This document shows, piece by piece, positions 1 through 5,837 of a stretch of DNA of 7,962 nucleotides; the first letter of the stretch is position 1; every line of letters begins with the position of its first letter. The notes beneath the pieces are model-generated. The model saw only the letters and a program-made list of their open reading frames with translations. It was not told the DNA's origin and did no database searches. The DNA is from CAYUNA01 sp047629355 (GTDB lineage Bacteria; Bacteroidota; Bacteroidia; Chitinophagales; Saprospiraceae), in assembly GCA_047629355.1 (NCBI GenBank), contig JBLHWU010000265.1, forward strand, positions 1-7,962, read 5' to 3'. The position numbers and the translations under genes were made by a program.

Positions 1-71
1 AAGGGGAGGAGTTGGAGAAGACGATTTCTGAGTTTGTTGGAATGGTGAGAGGGGAGAAAGTGGTGGCTTAA
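1..71 (+). CDS. C-terminal end of an upstream gene (partial, unidentified)
   Basis: Reading from base 3, the frame is open from the window edge to a TAA at 69-71 and gives 22 residues ending ISEFVGMVRGEKVVA. The other two plus frames stop earlier (TGA at about 29-31 and 46-48). The acidic/hydrophobic spacing (EELEKTISEFV) suggests an amphipathic C-terminal helix. The tail is too short to assign a family, and its reality as a gene rests only on the open frame and on sensible codons. The AT-rich spacer that begins straight after the stop supports a true gene end. Confidence 0.5.
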   Translation, partial: GEELEKTISEFVGMVRGEKVVA

Positions 72-88
72 ATTTAGCTTGGCAAATT

Positions 89-232
89 AGATAGGATGGT
101 TACACTGATTTAGACGGATAAAAATAGGTTTTTTTTACCGTTACTTTAGGTGCGATTTTTTTTCAAAAAAAAACAACATTAGACTGAATTGAAATCCGTT
201 ATATCCTCTCAATTTGTGTAACCATACTATTC
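89..232. repeat. Imperfect long inverted repeat in the upstream spacer
   Basis: The arm at about 89-124 pairs with the arm at about 196-232. The core is a perfect 10-bp match, ATGGTTACAC (96-105) against GTGTAACCAT (216-225). Similarity continues on both sides of the core, for example GATAGG against AATAGT outside and GATTTAGACGGATA against AATTGAGAGGATA inside. The roughly 70-nt centre contains two T/A homopolymer runs, with T-run and A-run near 158-175 that could pair. It may be a MITE-like or palindromic remnant, or a structured 3' end of the upstream transcript. No coding frame was seen in it. Confidence 0.5.
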
Positions 233-274
233 AATATGAATGATAGAAAACAGTAGAATTCTCTCAAAGGGTAT

Positions 275-282
275 TATTTTTG
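275..282 (+). promoter_or_regulatory. Putative promoter -7 box for the TMTC-like gene
   Basis: TATTTTTG is an exact match to the Bacteroidota -7 consensus TAnnTTTG. It would place the transcription start near 288 and give a 5' leader of about 38 nt before the ATG at 326. No clear TTTG/TTG -33 box lies 17-23 nt upstream, so the call rests on the -7 box and its position. Confidence 0.45.
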
Positions 283-325
283 CAATGTCTTAAGAAAGTA
301 CATTTCAAAAATCAGCATCACGACT

Positions 326-2278
326 ATGTCCAATCCGAAAAAAAGTAAAAAGTCCAAAAAACAACCTCGCCCCAAGGCTAATTTAGACCTACCATTTTGG
401 GGAAATAAAGATTTATTACTTCCACTTCTGGGTATTTTAGTCCTTACATTTATCGCTTTTAGTCCAAGTTTATCTAACGATTTTGTCAATTGGGACGATG
501 ATGTGAATATCCTCGAAAATACCAATTTGGATGCCTTGACTTGGGAGAATATTACACGTATTTTTCATCCAGAAACAGGGCGTATCATCGGGAATTATAA
601 CCCTTTACCCATTTTTACCTTCGCTGTTGAGAAGCATTTTTTCGGACTAAATCCAACCGTTTTTCATTTTGATAATTTGCTGTTGCACTTGATTTGTGTC
701 TTCTTCGTTTATCGAGTGACATTGGGTTTAGGCATGAGCAGATGGGGTGCAGTTTTGGTTGCTTTGTTATTTGGGATTCATCCAATGCGCGTGGAGTCAG
801 TAGCTTGGGCGACGGAGCGAAAAGACGTGTTGTTTGGTGCGGTTTATTTTGCCGCGATTTGGACGTATTTGAAATATTTGAAGACGGAAAAACTTAATTT
901 TTATATTTTAACTATTGTGCTTTTTGTCTTTTCGTTGTTTTCAAAAATTCAAGCAGTTGCCTTGCCATTGTCTCTATTAGCCATTGATTATTACATGAGA
1001 AAGCCTTTTAAAATAGGGATTTTAATCAATAAGGTCCCATTTTTCGCCTTGTCTTTAGCTTTTGGAGTGCTCGGAATCTACGGTCTAGGTTCGGATGGCT
1101 CACTGGAAGATACGACGCAATACTCGTTTTTTGAACGGCTGGCAGTCGGCGCATATTCGTACTGTATTTATTTAATTAAATTTATTTTGCCTTACGAAAT
1201 GTCGCCACTTTATCCCTACCAAAAAGAGTTGCCGACGCAATATTACGCTGGATTTTTAGGGGCAATTTTGATGATGATTTTATTTTTTAGAGCTTTTAAA
1301 AAAGGACATCGAAATACGGTTTTTGGCATCGCATTTTTTACGTTTAACGTGGTGTTTGTCCTTCAAATTTTGAGCGCAGGACAAGGATTATTAGCCGACC
1401 GATTTACTTATGTTGCCTACTTCGGATTGTTCTTTTTAGTAGCAAAAATGGTCGTTTGGTTATTTGAAAATAAACCAGAATCTGGTGTTTATATTAAAGC
1501 TGGAATTGGGGCGTATTTGGTACTATTTTTAGCTATGACCTTTCAACAAAATAAGGTTTGGAAAAATGGATTAGTCATGTGGTCGCATGTCAATAAATTA
1601 TATCCTGAAACTCATTCGCCTTTAGCCAATATTGGACATTATTATCGGGATAAAAATAATTACCCAATGGCGGTTGAATTTTACAAAAAAAGCCTACAAA
1701 AGTCAAAACGAGCGGCGACGTTCAACAGTTTAGGTAAAATTCATTTTGAAAACGGCGCACCACAAAAAGCTTTAGAAAATTATAATTTTGGCGTGGCGGA
1801 AGTATTAGCTCCCAAAACGAAAACTGAAATCAAAACGAAAGCCGAAATTTTAACCAATCGCGGGACATTTTACGGCTCGCAAGGTAAGATGCAATTGGCC
1901 TTGGCAGACCTTTCGACGGGCATACAATTAAATCCCAAACACGCGAATGCGTATGCAATGCGGTCGATGGTTTATTTTGGTAGTAGAGACTTTGAAAAGG
2001 CTTTGGCGGACTATAATACAGTGATTGATTTAGGAAGTCCGAGCAGTGATATTATTTATGAAAAAGGACTGGTTTTGAATGAGTTAAGTAGATTCTCTGA
2101 GGCATTGTTGGCGTTGAATTTGGCAATAAGCATGAATCCAAATAAGGGACTTTATTACGCGGAACGAGCACAAGCTAATTTGGAAAGTGGTAATAAATCG
2201 GCGGCAATTCAAGATGCCAATCGAGCTAATGAGATGGGAGCGAACGTAGAGTCTGGGGTACTGGAGCAACTACGATAA
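326..2278 (+). CDS. TMTC-like GT-C membrane protein with C-terminal TPR repeats
   Basis: The 650-residue product is probably an inner-membrane glycosyltransferase-like protein. A Lys-rich cytoplasmic N-terminus (1-20) precedes about 11-12 hydrophobic segments (roughly 30-48, 112-132, 140-157, 168-183, 191-222, 236-255, 274-290, 307-321, 331-349, 359-380, 388-405). The first outside loop carries acidic NDFVNWDDD (51-59), where GT-C enzymes such as protein O-mannosyltransferases place catalytic or metal/lipid-phosphate-binding acids. Signatures of the bacterial TMTC-like group are HPMRVESVAWATERKDVL (152-169) and DRFTYVAYFGLF (358-369). Residues 430-640 form about six TPRs, several with the A/G-Y and P-x-x-A spacing (e.g. 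LNPKHANAYAMRSMVYF). By analogy with animal TMTC1-4, it could move a sugar from a polyprenyl-phosphate donor to a protein that the TPRs hold; the acceptor is unknown. ATG at 326 is the natural start: no Shine-Dalgarno, as is usual in Bacteroidota. It ends in TAA just before a hairpin terminator and appears monocistronic. The family assignment is firm; the enzymatic role is inferred. Confidence 0.9.
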   Translation: MSNPKKSKKSKKQPRPKANLDLPFWGNKDLLLPLLGILVLTFIAFSPSLSNDFVNWDDDVNILENTNLDALTWENITRIFHPETGRIIGNYNPLPIFTFAVEKHFFGLNPTVFHFDNLLLHLICVFFVYRVTLGLGMSRWGAVLVALLFGIHPMRVESVAWATERKDVLFGAVYFAAIWTYLKYLKTEKLNFYILTIVLFVFSLFSKIQAVALPLSLLAIDYYMRKPFKIGILINKVPFFALSLAFGVLGIYGLGSDGSLEDTTQYSFFERLAVGAYSYCIYLIKFILPYEMSPLYPYQKELPTQYYAGFLGAILMMILFFRAFKKGHRNTVFGIAFFTFNVVFVLQILSAGQGLLADRFTYVAYFGLFFLVAKMVVWLFENKPESGVYIKAGIGAYLVLFLAMTFQQNKVWKNGLVMWSHVNKLYPETHSPLANIGHYYRDKNNYPMAVEFYKKSLQKSKRAATFNSLGKIHFENGAPQKALENYNFGVAEVLAPKTKTEIKTKAEILTNRGTFYGSQGKMQLALADLSTGIQLNPKHANAYAMRSMVYFGSRDFEKALADYNTVIDLGSPSSDIIYEKGLVLNELSRFSEALLALNLAISMNPNKGLYYAERAQANLESGNKSAAIQDANRANEMGANVESGVLEQLR

Positions 2279-2327
2279 TTATTTGCTTCACTTTACGCGT
2301 TACTTAAGTAATGATGAATAGGAGCAT

Positions 2328-2362
2328 AAAAAAGGGCTGGAAAAATTTCAAGCCTTTTGTTT
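2328..2362 (+). terminator. Intrinsic terminator of the TMTC-like gene
   Basis: GGCT (2335-2338) pairs with AGCC (2351-2354) and GAAA (2340-2343) with TTTC (2346-2349). The stem extends outward by AAAA (2330-2333) against TTTT (2355-2358), with one G bulged. A TTTTGTTT run follows. It lies about 50 nt after the stop codon of the upstream gene. The A-run on the left side means it could also stop transcription from the right. Confidence 0.65.
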
Positions 2363-2470
2363 GATGTTTTCAAAAAGAAAATAGAATTGCTTTACGATTA
2401 GAGGTTTCTATTTTTTCTAAAACTAAAATGCAAATATATAGTAAGATTAAATGTTCTTTTAATAGAATGA

Positions 2471-2537
2471 GTGAATGGTTCATTTGAGTGAGTGAACGGT
2501 AAAATGAAAGTAGGAGGACTAAAAAAGAGTCTGGAAT
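2471..2537 (+). repeat. Direct repeat copy 1 (GTGAATGGTTC unit)
   Basis: The first 30 bases (2471-2500) match 2740-2769 at 27 of 30 positions, and all three differences are transitions. Weaker similarity continues through AAAATGAA, GACTAAAA and TGGAA to about 2537, where this copy runs into a perfect palindrome. The unit has its own internal duplication (GAGTGAATGG then GAGTGAACGG). Its function is unknown; no open frame runs through both copies. Confidence 0.6.
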
Positions 2538-2552
2538 ATTCCAGACTCTTTT
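2523..2552. terminator. Perfect 30-bp palindrome, likely bidirectional terminator
   Basis: AAAAGAGTCTGGAAT (2523-2537) is followed directly by its exact reverse complement (2538-2552). On the plus strand the stem ends in TTTT; on the minus strand it ends in TTTTTT (complement of 2521-2526). With no loop spacer, the four central bases form the tip. It resembles a strong intrinsic terminator able to act both ways, although no protein gene ends beside it. It could serve the minus-strand promoter-like site near 2699-2729. Confidence 0.6.
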
Positions 2553-2698
2553 GGATTGTTTTAAAATGATAATCGGGTCTTTGTTTTCAATTTAATAAAT
2601 GAGGGGCAATGTGTTTTCTTGATAATATAGAACTTGCTTTCATTAGAATGATTTGGGGAATTAGATAGAGAAAGTGTGTTATTATAAAGATTATGATT

Positions 2699-2729
2699 CA
2701 AATTTAAAGGCGTTTTAGGATATATGCAA
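2699..2729 (-). promoter_or_regulatory. Putative minus-strand promoter
   Basis: Read on the minus strand, TTG (2729-2727) is followed after 20 nt by TAAATTTG (2706-2699), an exact TAnnTTTG -7 box with a -33 TTG at the spacing usual in Bacteroidota. Transcription would start near 2692 and run left toward the palindrome at 2523-2552, giving about 170 nt. In DNA this AT-rich such matches also arise by chance, so the call is tentative. Confidence 0.3.
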
Positions 2730-2739
2730 CAGTAGACTT

Positions 2740-2804
2740 GTGAATGGTTCGTTTGAATGAGTGAATGGTAAAAATGAATATTGAATTGACTAAAAGATTG
2801 GAAA
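2740..2804 (+). repeat. Direct repeat copy 2 (GTGAATGGTTC unit)
   Basis: This is the partner of the repeat at 2471-2537, offset by 269 nt. The first 30 bases differ at three positions only. After a one-base insertion, similarity continues in AAAATGAA, GACTAAAA and TTGGAAATA. Unlike copy 1 it lacks the perfect palindrome and runs into an A-run (2805-2814), so its downstream half has diverged or been lost. Confidence 0.6.
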
Positions 2805-2884
2805 TAAAAAAAAACTTGGCCTCCGCCTTCTTTCCCTACTTATTTTAAATAATGCCCCTTTATTTACCTTAAGCCTTTTGTGAA

Positions 2885-2914
2885 TTGTACTAAAAGAACA
2901 ACCCTATATTTTTG
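2885..2914 (+). promoter_or_regulatory. Putative plus-strand promoter in the spacer
   Basis: TTG (2885-2887) is followed after 19 nt by TATTTTTG (2907-2914), an exact -7 box. The start would be near 2921. Downstream, TTAGTGC (2994-3000) can pair with GCACTAA (3031-3037) just ahead of a short T-run, which would bound a transcript of about 120 nt. The 30-nt loop makes that a poor terminator. The match could be accidental in AT-rich DNA. Confidence 0.22.
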
Positions 2915-3494
2915 TTCCCTATATTGCTGACAATCAAAAAGCTTTTAAAGAAGTCGTGTTGTGCAGTTTAATTATAGTTTCTCAATTGTATGTTTAGTGC
3001 TGCGAAGTACCAAGTTTAATACGAAGATAGGCACTAATTTTTGATTAAACAACCACTTATTAGCCGCCAAGCCTAGCCTATTGTGGAGCTAAAATTAATG
3101 AGTATAAAGTTAAATTTGAAAACAATTGATTGTTAAGGGTTTAGATATTATTTTTAATAATAATCAATGAATTTTGAGATTGAATGATTAAAATAAAAAT
3201 GTAAAATAAAAGAGGGAACGGTAGGTTTTGATTAGAAAACGGTACTTTTTAGGTAAATTAATGAATATTTATATGTATTTAAAGCCTTATTTATGTTGTC
3301 ATTTTTTCTTGTTGTTGAATCTTTTTAGGAATGTGAATTAAATAAAGTTACTTTTTTGAGCGTGCGTTTTCCTTTCTAATTTTTGCTTTAAAAGTGTTAT
3401 TTATGTTGATATAATGAGCATTTTTTAAAGTGAAAAATGGGGGCAAAATATCCGCTCAAAAATGTAAGATTATTTATTTCGCGTTCCTCAGTTT

Positions 3495-3732
3495 TACTTT
3501 GGTACTTTAGCGTTGTACGACTTTAGAGATTTTGGCGTTAAGAAATTTAATTTGAAATAGCTAAGGAAAAACCATGTTTGAGTCCGATGTTAGGAGGATG
3601 AGTTTGGTTTTGACTGCTATTTCAAATTGAATTTCAGCCAAAATATCGCAAGTCTTGAATTTTTGGTTCTTTTTTTAAGAAAAAAGAACATCAATCAAGA
3701 AAACAAATGCTCCATTTTAAAGTGCCAAAGTA
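3495..3732. repeat. Long imperfect palindrome (about 240 bp)
   Basis: Nested arms pair in order. The outermost is TACTTTGGTACTTTA (3495-3509) with TAAAGTGCCAAAGTA (3718-3732). The main arms are 3529-3561 with 3616-3644, where AATTTGAAATAGC meets GCTATTTCAAATT exactly and ATTTTGGC meets GCCAAAAT. The innermost is AAAACCA (about 3568-3574) with TGGTTTT (about 3605-3611). The right side carries an extra stretch of about 60 nt with its own perfect hairpin (GTTCTTTTTT, TAAG, AAAAAAGAAC, 3666-3689). Ordered pairing over this distance is beyond what base composition would give. It could be a MITE remnant or a folded RNA or DNA element. Confidence 0.6.
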
Positions 3733-3900
3733 GAATTAGTAGCTTTTATTATTAACTAGGTATTAGTTAGTTTAATGTTACAATACGTAAGCATTTTACT
3801 ATATTTAGAAGGTTTTTTTTTGTTTTATGCGTGTTTAATGTGTTGTATCGTGAAAATGATACTATATTGGGTGATTTAATTGAAAAACTGTTATAAATAC

Positions 3901-3931
3901 TTGCATTTAAGGATATTGCAGGTTATATTTG
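3901..3931 (+). promoter_or_regulatory. Promoter of the candidate small RNA / leader
   Basis: TTG (3901-3903) lies 20 nt before TATATTTG (3924-3931), an exact TAnnTTTG -7 box at normal spacing. The expected start, about 5-8 nt after the box, falls at 3936-3939, exactly where a 10-bp RNA helix begins and about 120 nt before a strong terminator. That agreement makes this the best supported promoter in the spacer. Confidence 0.5.
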
Positions 3932-3936
3932 TATTA

Positions 3937-4059
3937 GTTAGCAGCGAATCCTATAGCCGTTTATTTATTACTATCCTTTCTCAGCTACGTTGTTAACACC
4001 TTCTCGGAGCGTTTTTGAAAACTGTAACTCTAACCGTATGTTAGAGTTACATTTTTTTT
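3937..4059 (+). ncRNA. Candidate small RNA or attenuated leader, about 120 nt, family unknown
   Basis: The unit has a promoter (3901-3931), a closing helix and an intrinsic terminator, and no reading frame. GUUAGCAGCG (3937-3946) can pair base for base with CGUUGUUAAC (3988-3997), ten pairs including two G-U. UAGC (3954-3957) with GCUA (3984-3987) could stack on it. A 26-nt linker (3998-4023) then leads to the terminator hairpin at 4024-4050. It is not tmRNA, SRP RNA or RNase P RNA by any motif I know. The redox gene starts 100 nt later on the same strand, so this is either an independent small RNA or a cis-acting leader whose terminator controls that gene. No known riboswitch core was recognised. 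Folding was by eye only. Confidence 0.4.
4024..4059 (+). terminator. Strong intrinsic terminator upstream of the redox gene
   Basis: GTAACTCTAAC (4024-4034) and GTTAGAGTTAC (4040-4050) form a perfect 11-bp stem with the 5-nt loop CGTAT, followed by eight T (4052-4059). No protein gene ends upstream on this strand within 1.7 kb, so it most likely ends a non-coding transcript or attenuates the gene that starts at 4160. Confidence 0.85.
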
Positions 4060-4106
4060 AGGGCTATCTCTAAACAAGTTCTAAATTATTTTCATTGCAA
4101 CTTTTT

Positions 4107-4114
4107 TATATTTA
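4107..4114 (+). promoter_or_regulatory. Possible -7 box for the redox/VWA operon
   Basis: TATATTTA matches TAnnTTTG at all but the last base and would put the start near 4121, giving a leader of about 39 nt. That agrees with the leader lengths inferred for the other two large genes. No -33 TTG is found at the proper spacing. If it is real, the redox gene does not depend on read-through of the terminator at 4024-4059. Confidence 0.3.
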
Positions 4115-4159
4115 CCCTGTTTTAATAACTAATTCTACAACTGTAAACAATAGCTTTTT

Positions 4160-4702
4160 ATGGAGATTGTGCCGCAAATTAATCGTGATGTTTTAGAAGA
4201 AATGCAAACAAATTTGCAGGAGAATTTGAATCAATTGACGTTTAAAAACCCAGTAATGCTGGTTTTTATTCGCCATTTTGGTTGTGTCTTTTGTAAAGCC
4301 GCGATGGCTGATATTGCAGCGAAACGAACTGAAATTGAATCGGGTGGCGTACAAATTGTTTTTGTACACATGTCAGATAGCAAGACTGCAAAAGCATATT
4401 TTGATAAATTTAAACTGCCTAACATTCGTTTTATTAACGACGCAGAAAAGAAGTTTTACCGTGAATTTGGTTTAGTGAGAGGCAGTTTCACGCAGTTATT
4501 TGGTTTGCAAACATGGATTAAAGGCTATCAAATCAATAGAAAAGAGCAACTGCAACAAGAGAGTGGTCAACATTTGGGCGATTCTTTTCAAATGCCTGGT
4601 GTTTTTTTATTGAGAAATGGAGAGGTGGTTGAAAGCTTTATTCACCAAAAAGTATCAGACCGACCTGATTATGAGAAGTTGGCGGCGTGTTGTATGATTT
4701 GA
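4160..4702 (+). CDS. Peroxiredoxin-like / AhpC-TSA-type redox protein (PRXL2/SelL-like)
   Basis: The 180-residue product is a soluble thioredoxin-fold protein, with no signal peptide or membrane segment. LVFIRHFGCVFCKAAMADI (34-52) is the beta-strand plus CxxC active site (C42, C45) of the AhpC/TSA-2 group that includes eukaryotic PRXL2/FAM213 and selenoprotein-L-like proteins. QMPGVFLLRNGEV (144-156) gives the cis-proline loop (P146) and the following strand. Residues 65-100 (IVFVHMSD, then RFINDAEKKFYREFGL) match the central strand and helix of the fold. It ends in an unusual adjacent pair, C177-C178. The likely role is thiol-disulfide or peroxide chemistry in the cytoplasm; the substrate is unknown. 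An in-frame TAG at 4151-4153 fixes ATG 4160 as the most upstream start. It lies 34 nt before the VWA gene and is probably co-transcribed with it. Confidence 0.85.
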   Translation: MEIVPQINRDVLEEMQTNLQENLNQLTFKNPVMLVFIRHFGCVFCKAAMADIAAKRTEIESGGVQIVFVHMSDSKTAKAYFDKFKLPNIRFINDAEKKFYREFGLVRGSFTQLFGLQTWIKGYQINRKEQLQQESGQHLGDSFQMPGVFLLRNGEVVESFIHQKVSDRPDYEKLAACCMI

Positions 4703-4736
4703 TTTTGTAAGCAATACTTAAATTTAAAAAAAGAAT

Positions 4737-5831
4737 ATGATTGGATATAGATTTTCGGAATTTGTGCCAGATGATGAGCGTTCTGTTTTTGACCAATTAT
4801 TGGAATTGTTCAAGGAAATGTTGGTCTACACATCGGGTGATGTGTCGGAGAGTTTGTCGTGGTTGACGCAAGTGGATAAGCAATATAGCATCACGAATGA
4901 GGATTATGGAATGGGTGATTTTATTCAAGATTTGATTGATAAAGGACTGATTTCTAACCCAGACCCACAAAATCCAGGTTTCGTACCGTCTTCAAAATTA
5001 GAAGTTGCGTTACGTAAACAAGCCTTGGAGGATATTTTTGGACAACTTAAAAAGACCAAACATGGAAATCACAGCACTACTTATGGTGGAAAAGGTGATG
5101 ACTATACGGCTGATTTGAAACCTTATGAATTTGGTGACCCATTGGATAATTTAGCGATTTCTGAATCTATCCGGAATGCGCAAATCAACCATGGTATCGA
5201 CGATTTTCAGTTGACCCAAAAAGACTTGGAAGTCAAAGAAACCTATTATCAAAGTCAGACTAGTACCGTGTTGATGATTGATATTTCGCACTCCATGATT
5301 TTGTATGGCGAGGATAGAATTACGCCTGCAAAGAAGGTGGCGATGGCATTGGCAGAGTTAATTACGACCCGTTTCCCGAAGGATACGTTAGATATTTTGG
5401 TATTTGGAAATGATGCTTGGCAGATTGAAATCAAAGACTTGCCTTATTTAAAAGTAGGCCCATATCACACAAATACGATTGCAGGTTTGGAGTTGGCGAT
5501 GGACTTATTGCGCCGCCGTCGAAATCCGAATAAGCAAATTTTTATGATTACGGACGGGAAGCCGACTTGTATGAAAAAAGGCAAAGGTTATTATAAAAAT
5601 GCGTTTGGATTGGATAGAAAAATCATCAATCGAACCTTGGGTCTAGCAACACGCTGTCGCAAAATGCAAATCCCGGTGACGACGTTTATGATTGCACGCG
5701 ACCCGTATTTGGTGAAATTTGTTGACCAATTTACGAAAGCGAATAATGGCAAGGCGTTTTATAGTAGTTTGAAAGGATTGGGAGAGTTTATTTTTATGGA
5801 TTATAACAATAATAAGCGGAAGAAAGGGTAG
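4737..5831 (+). CDS. VWA-domain protein with intact MIDAS (ChlD/CoxE-like group)
   Basis: The 364-residue product is cytoplasmic, with no signal peptide or transmembrane segment. The N-terminal part (1-170) is mostly helical and charged, with a Gly/Lys/Asp-rich stretch at 104-125. The VWA fold runs from about 173 to 355. All MIDAS elements are visible: DISHS (D182, S184, S186), T247 in YHTNT, and D273 in MITDGKP, so a divalent metal should bind. FGLDRKIINRTLGLATRCRK (290-309) and TTFMIARDPYLVKFVDQFT (315-333) are strongly family-like. As far as I recall, relatives usually sit next to a MoxR/Mg-chelatase-I-like AAA+ ATPase and act as its adaptor. No ATPase gene is in this window; the neighbour is the redox protein. 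The A-rich leader TTTAAAAAAAGAAT before the ATG replaces a Shine-Dalgarno. Its precise partner and substrate are unknown. Confidence 0.88.
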   Translation: MIGYRFSEFVPDDERSVFDQLLELFKEMLVYTSGDVSESLSWLTQVDKQYSITNEDYGMGDFIQDLIDKGLISNPDPQNPGFVPSSKLEVALRKQALEDIFGQLKKTKHGNHSTTYGGKGDDYTADLKPYEFGDPLDNLAISESIRNAQINHGIDDFQLTQKDLEVKETYYQSQTSTVLMIDISHSMILYGEDRITPAKKVAMALAELITTRFPKDTLDILVFGNDAWQIEIKDLPYLKVGPYHTNTIAGLELAMDLLRRRRNPNKQIFMITDGKPTCMKKGKGYYKNAFGLDRKIINRTLGLATRCRKMQIPVTTFMIARDPYLVKFVDQFTKANNGKAFYSSLKGLGEFIFMDYNNNKRKKG

Positions 5832-5837
5832 TGGGGC

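Larger units (their letters stand above)
2279..4159. other. 1.9-kb gene-free, structure-rich intergenic region
   Basis: No plus- or minus-strand frame of convincing length or composition spans this AT-rich stretch. Frames close quickly in all six directions. It is not featureless: it contains two hairpin terminators (2328-2362, 2523-2552), diverged direct repeats (2471-2537 and 2740-2804), a long imperfect palindrome (3495-3732), promoter-like boxes on both strands and a candidate small RNA unit (3901-4059). No tRNA, rRNA, tmRNA, RNase P or SRP RNA signature was recognised. The length is large for a bacterial spacer, which suggests RNA genes, an eroded mobile element, or both. Confidence 0.7.

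Noticed and set aside
274..525. Minus-strand frame of 83 codons overlapping the start of the TMTC-like gene
   Set aside because: It is antisense to the gene's Lys-rich N-terminus and first membrane segment; its hydrophobic look is a by-product of the AT-rich complement.
2084..2269. Open frames of 60-110 codons antisense to or out of frame with the four large genes
   Set aside because: They lie wholly or almost wholly inside genes with clear domain matches, have unlikely composition and no initiation context, and show no recognisable motif.
2471..2804. CRISPR array
   Set aside because: There are only two imperfect copies 269 nt apart, with no regular spacers and no cas genes.
3058..3110. Integron attC site or insertion-sequence end at the GC-richer patch
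   Set aside because: No paired core sites, transposase, integrase or clear terminal repeat could be found around it.
3111..3118. Third exact TAnnTTTG box (TAAATTTG) in the spacer
   Set aside because: The nearest upstream TTG is 27 nt away, outside the usual spacing, and nothing recognisable follows; it is expected by chance in AT-rich DNA.
3287..3408. 12-bp direct repeat TTATTTATGTTG at 3287 and 3397
   Set aside because: It is low in complexity and AT-rich, and the flanks do not align, so chance is a sufficient explanation.
3940..4060. tRNA, tmRNA, SRP RNA or RNase P RNA
   Set aside because: No CCA end, GGTTCRA T-loop, SRP GGAAG tetraloop region or RNase P conserved blocks were found, and the folded pattern differs.
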